From NCBI GenBank assembly GCA_937925565.1, contig CALALM010000234.1, forward strand, positions 1 through 7,031: a stretch of 7,031 nucleotides of DNA. Direction: 5' to 3'. Below the pieces are notes generated by a model, which was not told where the DNA came from, ran no database searches, and saw nothing but the letters and a program-made list of their open reading frames with translations. A program made the translations under genes and the position numbers. Shown in pieces: positions 1 through 6,185 of this stretch. Within the stretch, counting starts at the first letter, position 1, and each line of letters begins with the position of its first letter. The DNA is from an uncultured Centipeda sp. (GTDB lineage: Bacteria; Bacillota; Negativicutes; Selenomonadales; Selenomonadaceae).

Positions 1-3000
1 CCACAATCTGATAGTCGTCCGCATACTGCCCCGTGAGCTGTCCCGTATAGGTAACGGTCTTCTTGATGACATTGCCACCGCCGTCACGGGAGACATTCTT
101 GTCCGCGTAGACTGCCGAGGAATTGTTGTTGCGCGTCTGTCCGGTAGCCCAGCCGGTAAAGGAGATGACACTGTCGCCCTTGACGTCTACGCGATTCCCG
201 TCCGTATGGGCCGCAAGACCGTCGTAGACCTTCTCGATCTCCTGCGTATTTGCACGGAGCGAGCGCGGGGTAATCCTTCCCCCCGCCGTAACAGAGGCGG
301 GATTTGCGGCGGTCACCGTCTCAAGATTGCGCTTCGACAGCGCCGTACCGAACTCATAGTTGGTCAGCGGGTTGTTCGTCGCATCCAACGTTTTTGCGAC
401 CACATCGTAGGCAATATGCTGTGCCTCCGAGACATGCGACGTGCGGTTCGTGCCCGCTGCGTCACGGGTGAAATGTCCCGGCGAACCGCTCTTGAGCTCG
501 AATACGACTTTTCCGAAGTCGTGCGTGACGATGCCCGTGTTGCCGGACGCCGCAGAGCCCGTCAGATATGCACCCGCATCGAGGGTATAGGTATCCGTCC
601 CGTCATAGACCTTCGTCGCATCGGCAAGCGTTCCGTCCGCCTTGCGCACCTTAAAGCCCGAGGGATCAATGCGGCGGCGTGTGATGGTGCCGTCGCCATA
701 TTGTTTGTTGTCAATGGAATAGTTCGTGCCAAGCGAGTTCGAGAGTCCCACATATTCCACGGAGCGGTTGCCCGCATTGCGGTTTTCCGTGAAACTCGCA
801 GAGGTCTTGTTGTCGCCGAACCGGCTCGTCACGCCCGTCGTGCTCACACTGGCGCTGGAGAGCCCGTCCGCCCCAAGGACGGCGTTGCTCAAACCGTCAT
901 CGAGACCGCTTGCGACAATGCTCGTGTTCGTTACCGTGCCGTCATAGATCTTCGTCGCATCGGCAAACTTCACCTTGACGGGACGCGGCGTAATCGTGCC
1001 GGTATAGCTGCCCGACAGCGTCTTCGACGACAGTGCCGGCAGCGCGCCCTGCGTTCCAAGGGTATAGTTGTCCGACTCCGCGCCCGTCCCCCGGTCAAAG
1101 GATGCCGTGTAGGTCACCGCCTGCGTCGTCGGGTTGCCGCCGGAGAGCACAACGTTCTTCGACGCATACTTTGCCGTCGACGTATTTGTGCGCGTCTCGC
1201 TGCCGACAAAGCCGGAGAGCGTGACAAGCGCATCGCCCTTGATGATGTTGCGGTTGCCGTCGGTCTGGTCGTCCATCGCGTCGTAGACCTTCGTGATGTG
1301 ATTGTTCACGACCGTCGCCGTCAGCGCCTTCGGCGTGATCTTGCCCGCACCCGTCGCATGGAACGTACTGCCCAGACTCTTCTTTACGCCGCCGTCCATG
1401 ATATAGTAGTCGGAGAGGCGGTAGTTGGTCGCGTCATCCGTCTGTCCCGTCACCTCATAGGCGAGCTTTTCGACATTCTTGACGTCCTTGCTGTAAGTGG
1501 TGCCGTCGTTCTGTGCGAAACGCCCCTTGCCGCCCGTGAGTGCAAACGTGATATGGTTCCGGTCGCGTTCGACCAGTCCCGTCGTGCCGCCGGTCACGGC
1601 ATTCGAGGAGATATAGACATCCGAGGTCGGCGTGTACTCGTCGTTGCCGTCGTAGACCTTTTTTGCATCGACCTTCGCATGGGTCGTCTTGTCATAGGCA
1701 TTGAAGTTGTCCCTGAGGATCTGGCGCGGGATGATCGTGCCGTCGAGGTAGACCGTCTTGTCCGTGGTCGAAACGAGCGTCTTTGTGCCGCTCGCAGGGG
1801 TATAGTAGAGCTCGTAGTTGCCCGCGTCGTTGCCCGTAAGCCCGACGTTCGTGTACTGGAGCTTGTGCGTGCCCGCATGGAGCTGCTCCACGCCCGCCGC
1901 ATTCGTATACTTCGGACCGCCCACGGTCGTGAGGCCGACATTGTCCCTTGTCGTATCGTCATCGCCCGTCATGATCGCGCCGTCGGGCATCGCGGGGGTA
2001 CCGGCATCGATCTGCGCGAGGGTCAGCCCCGTCTTGGTGTCGTCCAGCTTGATGTTCGGGGGCGTATTGGTCTGCAGCATCGCACTGTCGATCACCGTGG
2101 ATGTGCCGTCGTAGATCTTATCGTCCGCCGTCTTCTTCTGGATCGAAAGGTAGAGGGGTGCCTTTTTGATGGTCACACTGCCCGTCAGATTGCTGAGGGA
2201 ACTGGTGTCAAAAGTATAGTTCCCTGCATCCGGACCGCTGAAGCCGATGCTTCCACTGAACTTGACGGGCTTGTTCGTGCCGACATTCCTATCGGGGTTG
2301 TTGCTGCCATCGACCGCCCGAGCCTTGAAATTGCCCGTGGTAAAGTCAAGGGCGACCGAGCCATTAGCAATATCCTCCGCTGTAAACCCCGTGGAGCCGA
2401 TGCCGCCGCTTGTGAGTGCCTCACGGAACGCCTTTGTCACATCGCTCTTGCCGTTATACATGCGCGAAGGACTGATCGAACCGTTGTTAAGGCTTACGAC
2501 ACGTGGCTTGATCGTGACATTGACGCCGCGCAGGTTCGGACCGTCCTGATCCGTCCAGAGAATCGCCTTCGTGCCCACGTCGCGGATACCGTTTTTCTTG
2601 TCGAAGTCATTCGTCGTCGTATGGGGCGGATTCGGCGTAACATACGCGACCACACCGCTCGTATCGGCGCCCGCGCCGAATTTGACGTTGGGCTTGCCGC
2701 CCACGGCATTGGGCGCATTGCTGTCCACGATCTTGACGTAGTGGCTGTTGTACTCCATGTTCTTCATGTCTGCGCCGCTGTTAGTCTTGACCGTATTGCC
2801 CGCAGCCGTCGACGCCGTACCGTCCGCCTTGAAATAGCGGTAGCTGTACGTCGCCTCGGAGGAAACGCCCATAAACGCGGTCAGATAGGGCAGTGTCCGC
2901 CCCTCGTAGATGCGCCACTTCGCGCCGGGCTCGCCCGTGTTGTTGATCGACCAGCCGCTGTAGGATGCGGCTGCCGTGGAGGCAAACCGCGTGGGGGTGA

Positions 3001-4480
3001 CCGGCACCGTCACCGGCTCGACGACCCTCATCTGGTTGGTTGCCGTATCGAGCTCGTAGACGTTGTTCAGTCCACCTGCCAGACGCAGCTTATTCGAGGA
3101 AAAATTGAGTCCGACATTGTAGGAATTCGTAATCGTTGTCGAATGCGTAAAGGAGTCCCCCGGGAGATAAATAAAATTGGATTTCATCCCGGGTGCGCTG
3201 ATCGGCTCGGAGTCGTTATAGCTGTTTGAGATCAACGATCCGGACGAAAAATCCGGCGTGGCGCCCACAATGCCGCCCGCATTTCCGCCAATGCGGTTCT
3301 TGGCGTAGGCGGAGTCAATCGTCGTATTGTCCATGACTCCGACAATGCCGCCAACATAGCCGGCGCCTTCCGTAACACCATCCGACATCTTGCTCGTAAT
3401 CACACTGTCCTTGACATAGACATTCTTGATAAGGCTGCCCGTTGCGGATGCTGCAATACCACCCGCGGTTTCAGTATCGGGATCGCCGCCCGTAATCGAC
3501 GCGCCCGTCACGCCGAGGTTCTCGATGCGCGCATTTGTGATCACACCAAAGAGACCCGCACGATTTGGATGGGTTGCCGTGAAATTCTTGATCCGGAAGA
3601 GATTGCCGTCGAACTTGCCCGTAAACGGTGTCGTCGTCGTTCCAATCGGGGTATGTGACCCGCCTGCAAAGTCAATGTCCTGCTCAAGCATATACTTGCC
3701 ATTGAGGGTTGTTGCGTTTGTGTTAATGTTATTCAGCTCGGATTGGGTGGCGACGAGCTGATAGTACTCCGGCATCGCACCCGTTGTACCGCCGCGCGTA
3801 TAGTTCGTCGGCGCCGTCCCGCGATAGCCGATGTGGGCATAGCCGCCGTCGGCAGCCGTTGGACTCGCAGCGGGTGCCTCCGTATAGAGCACAACGGGAT
3901 TCGTTGCCGTCACATCCGCCGCATTGAGGAAGCGGATGTGGGAGCCGTGCACCTCCACGGTATTCGCCGTGATCTTGCCCATATTGATCACATCAGACTT
4001 CAACGCGGCAGTATTGACGAGCGGCGTCCCGCCGCTCCCCATAAAGTTCGCCTGATTGAGCGTCGCTTTTTCCTGCGTGGAGACGTAGAGATTCCCGACG
4101 TTGACCTCGGCGGATTTGCCGAAGATGACGCCGTTCGGGTTGACGATGTAGACATCCTTGCCGCCTACGATCTTGCCGTTGATGTTCGAAGTGTTCGCAC
4201 CCGTGACGATGTTCAGATAGTTGTTCGTCTGCGCGCCGCCGTCATGAACAACACGTTCCGTGCTGGTCAGGGAATAGTCCCGCCACTCGATCACGTTATT
4301 CAGACTTCCGGAATTGATGTTCGTATCATTTCCGGAACGCGAAACCACTGCTCCGCCGTAGGTGACATTCTCGCCCGTCGGCGCGGCAAAGGCGACCTGC
4401 GGAATCAAAAAGGCGCCCGCCACACCTGCAAGCAGTGCATGACGCACGCGCTGCGACAATTCTGTTCGATTGTTTTTCAT
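1..4480 (-). CDS. Large TPS-type filamentous haemagglutinin-like adhesin with GLUG and YDG/MBG repeats, 3' end beyond window
   Basis: The frame is open for 1493 codons from the ATG at 4480 to the left edge with no stop, by hand translation. An AGGAG ribosome site lies 8 nt upstream. Residues 1-32 form a Sec signal peptide: basic start (K3, R5, R11, R13), hydrophobic core A15-F24, AFA cleavage site after A32. Residues about 33-200 match the TPS/haemagglutination-activity domain, with NPNGVIFG at 114-121 followed by NVGNLYVST. Residues about 240-300 are a lead-in (LNGKYMLEQDIDFAG), then glycine motifs of GLUG type at 309, 340, 377 and 402, and a conserved-looking WRIYEGRTLPYL segment at 522. 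From about residue 670 there are MBG/YDG modules with YDG-like cores at 675 (YNG), 790, 943, 1066 (YDA), 1179, 1292 and 1419. I saw no cysteine. By family knowledge such proteins cross the inner membrane by Sec and the outer membrane through a TpsB porin, then act in adhesion or biofilm. The TpsB partner and the C-terminus are outside the window, so final anchoring is unknown. Confidence 0.93.
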   Translation of the reverse strand, partial: MKNNRTELSQRVRHALLAGVAGAFLIPQVAFAAPTGENVTYGGAVVSRSGNDTNINSGSLNNVIEWRDYSLTSTERVVHDGGAQTNNYLNIVTGANTSNINGKIVGGKDVYIVNPNGVIFGKSAEVNVGNLYVSTQEKATLNQANFMGSGGTPLVNTAALKSDVINMGKITANTVEVHGSHIRFLNAADVTATNPVVLYTEAPAASPTAADGGYAHIGYRGTAPTNYTRGGTTGAMPEYYQLVATQSELNNINTNATTLNGKYMLEQDIDFAGGSHTPIGTTTTPFTGKFDGNLFRIKNFTATHPNRAGLFGVITNARIENLGVTGASITGGDPDTETAGGIAASATGSLIKNVYVKDSVITSKMSDGVTEGAGYVGGIVGVMDNTTIDSAYAKNRIGGNAGGIVGATPDFSSGSLISNSYNDSEPISAPGMKSNFIYLPGDSFTHSTTITNSYNVGLNFSSNKLRLAGGLNNVYELDTATNQMRVVEPVTVPVTPTRFASTAAASYSGWSINNTGEPGAKWRIYEGRTLPYLTAFMGVSSEATYSYRYFKADGTASTAAGNTVKTNSGADMKNMEYNSHYVKIVDSNAPNAVGGKPNVKFGAGADTSGVVAYVTPNPPHTTTNDFDKKNGIRDVGTKAILWTDQDGPNLRGVNVTIKPRVVSLNNGSISPSRMYNGKSDVTKAFREALTSGGIGSTGFTAEDIANGSVALDFTTGNFKARAVDGSNNPDRNVGTNKPVKFSGSIGFSGPDAGNYTFDTSSLSNLTGSVTIKKAPLYLSIQKKTADDKIYDGTSTVIDSAMLQTNTPPNIKLDDTKTGLTLAQIDAGTPAMPDGAIMTGDDDTTRDNVGLTTVGGPKYTNAAGVEQLHAGTHKLQYTNVGLTGNDAGNYELYYTPASGTKTLVSTTDKTVYLDGTIIPRQILRDNFNAYDKTTHAKVDAKKVYDGNDEYTPTSDVYISSNAVTGGTTGLVERDRNHITFALTGGKGRFAQNDGTTYSKDVKNVEKLAYEVTGQTDDATNYRLSDYYIMDGGVKKSLGSTFHATGAGKITPKALTATVVNNHITKVYDAMDDQTDGNRNIIKGDALVTLSGFVGSETRTNTSTAKYASKNVVLSGGNPTTQAVTYTASFDRGTGAESDNYTLGTQGALPALSSKTLSGSYTGTITPRPVKVKFADATKIYDGTVTNTSIVASGLDDGLSNAVLGADGLSSASVSTTGVTSRFGDNKTSASFTENRNAGNRSVEYVGLSNSLGTNYSIDNKQYGDGTITRRRIDPSGFKVRKADGTLADATKVYDGTDTYTLDAGAYLTGSAASGNTGIVTHDFGKVVFELKSGSPGHFTRDAAGTNRTSHVSEAQHIAYDVVAKTLDATNNPLTNYEFGTALSKRNLETVTAANPASVTAGGRITPRSLRANTQEIEKVYDGLAAHTDGNRVDVKGDSVISFTGWATGQTRNNNSSAVYADKNVSRDGGGNVIKKTVTYTGQLTGQYADDYQIV
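2..952 (-). repeat. Adhesin super-repeat copy 2 (modules C'-A'-B'), partial
   Basis: Residues 1177-1493 of the adhesin repeat the C-A-B module order of the preceding segment. C' starts at KIYDG (Y1179), A' at KVYDG (Y1292) and B' at KVYDG (Y1419). B' aligns with B (Y1066) without a gap for the first 50 residues, 23 of them identical by hand count, including TDGNR, KGD, TR, YA and KNV. Modules are joined by GTITRRRI- and GRITPRSL-type linkers, typical of MBG/YDG beta domains. The window edge cuts B' about 40 residues before the next core is expected. Confidence 0.8.
953..2119 (-). repeat. Adhesin super-repeat copy 1 (modules C-A-B)
   Basis: Residues 788-1176 hold three YDG-type modules: C from KIYDG (Y790), A from KVYDG (Y943) and B from KVYDA (Y1066). 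Each ends in a linker such as GTIIPRQI, GKITPKAL or GTITPRPV. C and C' both end in a DGTI-x-x-R-x-I linker, a variable stretch and DA-x-KVYDG. A and A' share YDG-x-D-x-YT, TG-(I/L)-V and AY-x-V. Corresponding cores are 389, 349 and 353 residues apart, so the copies are diverged and carry insertions, the largest in C. Confidence 0.8.
3206..3559 (-). repeat. GLUG-type glycine-motif region of the adhesin
   Basis: Residues about 308-425 of the adhesin contain four short repeats, each opening with a glycine motif and followed by an I-x-N or I-x-x-S beta strand pattern: AGLFG (308), GGIAA (340), GGIVG (377) and GGIVG (402). This matches the GLUG repeats often found between a TPS domain and downstream repeats in secreted adhesins of Firmicutes. 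They probably extend the beta-helical shaft. The assignment rests on motif recognition only. Confidence 0.65.
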
Positions 4481-4488
4481 GCTCTGTA

Positions 4489-4493
4489 CTCCT
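4489..4493 (-). promoter_or_regulatory. Ribosome binding site of the adhesin gene
   Basis: AGGAG on the minus strand sits 8 nt before the ATG at 4480. It fixes the start, which also begins a well-formed signal peptide. Confidence 0.8.
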
Positions 4494-4518
4494 ATAGACA
4501 TATCACTACTTGTGTAAT

Positions 4519-4553
4519 ATATCGGATATTATGCCACATTCCATAATAGTATA
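4519..4553 (-). promoter_or_regulatory. Candidate promoter region of the adhesin gene
   Basis: This AT-rich stretch lies between the flagellin terminator and the adhesin ribosome site, so a promoter is expected here. Minus-strand candidates are TATACT (4548-4553), CATAAT (4528-4533) and TCCGATAT (4519-4526). The last resembles a sigma-28 -10 element and has TATG 15 nt upstream (4542-4545), only a half match to TAAA. ATATCCGATAT (4519-4529) is also a perfect 5-bp dyad around one base. None of these is decisive. Confidence 0.35.
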
Positions 4554-4556
4554 TAC

Positions 4557-4603
4557 AAAATAAAACAAACGCCCTCCAATCATCCCATAACAATTGGAGG
4601 GCG
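4557..4603 (-). terminator. Rho-independent terminator after flagellin
   Basis: An 11-bp perfect stem pairs 4593-4603 with 4570-4580 (minus-strand arms CGCCCTCCAAT and ATTGGAGGGCG) around a 12-nt loop. It is followed on the minus strand by the T-rich run TTTGTTTTATTTT. The stem begins 23 nt after the flagellin stop. It should end the flagellin transcript and separate it from the adhesin gene. Confidence 0.92.
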
Positions 4604-4626
4604 CGCTATGTGTCGCTATTCTCTAT

Positions 4627-6033
4627 TTACTTCAGCAGACTCAGTACTGCACTCGAGCTCTGGTTTGCCTGCGCAAGCATCGCCTGTGCCGACTGCGTAA
4701 GCACGTTATTCTTCGTGTACGCCGTCATTTCCTTCGCCATATCCGAGTCGCGGATCACGGACTCGGATGCCTGCACATTCTCGGATGCCGTCACAAGATT
4801 GTTGCTCGTATAGCCGAGGCGGTTCTGTGCCGCGCCGATGGCGACCGCCTGATCCGTCGCGCGGATCAGTGCATTCTGGAAGACATTGATCGCGGCATTT
4901 GCCGACTCCTGCGTCGTCACCTGGATCTTTGGCCCCGCACCGACGACCCCGTTCCATACCTTTGAGTTTGGCGAGGAACCCGGAGGCGCAATCGGCGGCA
5001 TCGGCGTGCGATCCCAGCCCTGCCCGTCACCGGACTGGAGCCCGAGCGCCGCAGAGCGCATATCGGTAAAGGCAACCTTCACCGACTGATTTGCCCGTGT
5101 CCCTGTATGGAGAACCAGTGCATTGTCATCCGACGGGTTCTGTGCGCGCACTGTCTCGCGGAAGTCGTCGAGCACGGCGTTGACATCGTTGCGCATACGC
5201 CCGTCGTGCCCCGTCACGCGGACGGTGATGCCCGAGATCTGATCCGTGGTTCCCGGATTCGTCGCAGCGATGGAGAGCGCCGGCTGATTGTCCGGCGTAT
5301 AAACCGGTTTGCCGTACTCATCGATGCCGACAAACGATGTCACCCCATTTAAGCCTGCATGCGCTGATGTAATAAGCCCGACCATATCGTTGATATTGGT
5401 ATTGAGGATGGGGTCAATCGTGCCCGAGTAGGTGACGCCGTTCTTCGTCCACGTCACCGTGACGCTGTCGTACGGATCGATGGAGAGGGAATTGCCGTCG
5501 CGACGCTTAAGCGCAGTGAGCCGTGTCGCGGCTGTCGTATTCGTTGCAAGGCTCATATTTGCATAGGTCGAGCGCGTCCCCGTCCCGGTTCGCCCGACCA
5601 CGATCCCGTTCTGCGACCCGTCAATCAGATATTTTCCGTTGTAGGTTGTCAGTGCATTGTCGTCGATCTGGTCGATGAGGCGGTCGACCTCCTTCTGGAT
5701 GATTGCACGATCTTCGTCTGTATTCGTATCGTTCGCAGCGTTGATCGCCTTATCCTTAAGCGTCTTCAGGATCTCGATCGTGGACTGCACCGCACCCTCT
5801 GCCGTACGCAGAAGTGCCGAGCCGTTCTTCGTGTTCGTGTCGTCCTGGTCGAGCGCACGCACCTGCACACGCATCCGCTCGGAGATCACCATCCCCGAGG
5901 CATCGTCCCCGGCGCTGTTGATTTTCATGCCTGAAGAAACCTTCTGCAGACTCTTCGCCAACTCACTCTGATTCTTGTTGAGCGTGTTGAGCGTGTTCAC
6001 CGCCGCCATATTATTTTTGACTACCATCGCCAT
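4627..6033 (-). CDS. Flagellin
   Basis: Complete 468-residue flagellin, the filament subunit exported by the flagellar type III apparatus. Residues 1-140 are the conserved N-terminal D0/D1 region, with KVSSGMKINSAGDDASGM around 31-48 and ISERMR at 50-55. Residues 378-468 are the C-terminal D1/D0 helices, with NRLGYTSNNL at 404-413, SENVQASESVIRDSDMAKEM at 417-436 and SSAVLSLLK at the end. Residues about 142-300 are the variable surface domain, and 310-335 (VKVAFTDMRSAALGL) look like the return into D1. A proline-rich patch lies at 344-355. There is no cysteine, as usual for flagellins. The ATG at 6033 is preferred over the one at codon 3 because AGGGAGG lies 8 nt upstream. The gene appears monocistronic, with its own promoter and terminator. 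The symbol is left blank because fliC and hag usage varies and paralogues are common. Confidence 0.97.
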   Translation of the reverse strand: MAMVVKNNMAAVNTLNTLNKNQSELAKSLQKVSSGMKINSAGDDASGMVISERMRVQVRALDQDDTNTKNGSALLRTAEGAVQSTIEILKTLKDKAINAANDTNTDEDRAIIQKEVDRLIDQIDDNALTTYNGKYLIDGSQNGIVVGRTGTGTRSTYANMSLATNTTAATRLTALKRRDGNSLSIDPYDSVTVTWTKNGVTYSGTIDPILNTNINDMVGLITSAHAGLNGVTSFVGIDEYGKPVYTPDNQPALSIAATNPGTTDQISGITVRVTGHDGRMRNDVNAVLDDFRETVRAQNPSDDNALVLHTGTRANQSVKVAFTDMRSAALGLQSGDGQGWDRTPMPPIAPPGSSPNSKVWNGVVGAGPKIQVTTQESANAAINVFQNALIRATDQAVAIGAAQNRLGYTSNNLVTASENVQASESVIRDSDMAKEMTAYTKNNVLTQSAQAMLAQANQSSSAVLSLLK

Positions 6034-6041
6034 AAAGACTG

Positions 6042-6048
6042 CCTCCCT
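6042..6048 (-). promoter_or_regulatory. Strong ribosome binding site of flagellin
   Basis: AGGGAGG on the minus strand lies 8 nt before the ATG at 6033 and decides between the ATGs at codons 1 and 3. It contains an ANGGA core (AGGGA, 6044-6048), the minimal binding motif of CsrA. Confidence 0.8.
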
Positions 6049-6113
6049 GACTGTTATCTATGGTTTTATACCGAAATAATTGCCGAAACAAACACGGTTG
6101 CTCCGTTCTGAAA

Positions 6114-6143
6114 ATTATATCGACAAAATGAGTATGTGACTTA
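6114..6143 (-). promoter_or_regulatory. Sigma-28 (FliA/SigD)-like flagellin promoter
   Basis: On the minus strand TAAG (6140-6143) is followed by exactly 15 nt and then GTCGATAT (6117-6124). The known consensus is TAAA-N15-GCCGATAA in enterics, with a GCCGATAT-like -10 for SigD, so this differs at one -35 base and one or two -10 bases. Transcription would start near 6107-6111, giving a leader of about 75 nt. A perfect TATAAT (6114-6119) overlaps the -10, but its -35 position (AAGTCA) is poor, so sigma-28 is the better reading. Confidence 0.7.
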
Positions 6144-6150
6144 AATATCC

Positions 6151-6165
6151 GACAAAATTTTTGTC
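6151..6165. repeat. Perfect 7-bp dyad upstream of the flagellin promoter
   Basis: GACAAAA and TTTTGTC arms flank a single central base, just upstream of the -35 element. A third GACAAAA lies at 6122-6128, reaching into the -10 element. The stem is AT-rich and has no T-run after it on the minus strand, so it is a poor terminator for polC. It could be an operator or chance in AT-rich DNA. Confidence 0.4.
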
Positions 6166-6185
6166 TGCGGAAAAAACGGAATGAT

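Noticed and set aside
1..2500. CRISPR-like or short DNA repeat array
   Set aside because: The recurring KxYDG coding segments are protein-level repeats spaced 113-153 codons apart with diverged DNA, not short identical direct repeats with spacers.
206..3229. A 1007-codon open frame on the plus strand
   Set aside because: It is in exact codon register with the adhesin on the other strand, so it can stop only where the adhesin uses TTA, CTA or TCA codons, which are rare here; it ends at a TCA serine codon. Its product is arginine-rich without recognisable domains, while the minus strand has a start, ribosome site, signal peptide and family motifs.
3743..4546. A 267-codon plus-strand frame
   Set aside because: It is the same antisense register of the adhesin gene, continues across the adhesin start and promoter, and has no family resemblance.
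6151..6165. Dyad as a terminator for polC
   Set aside because: The stem is only A-T rich with two G-C pairs per arm and is followed on the minus strand by GGATATTT rather than a T-run.
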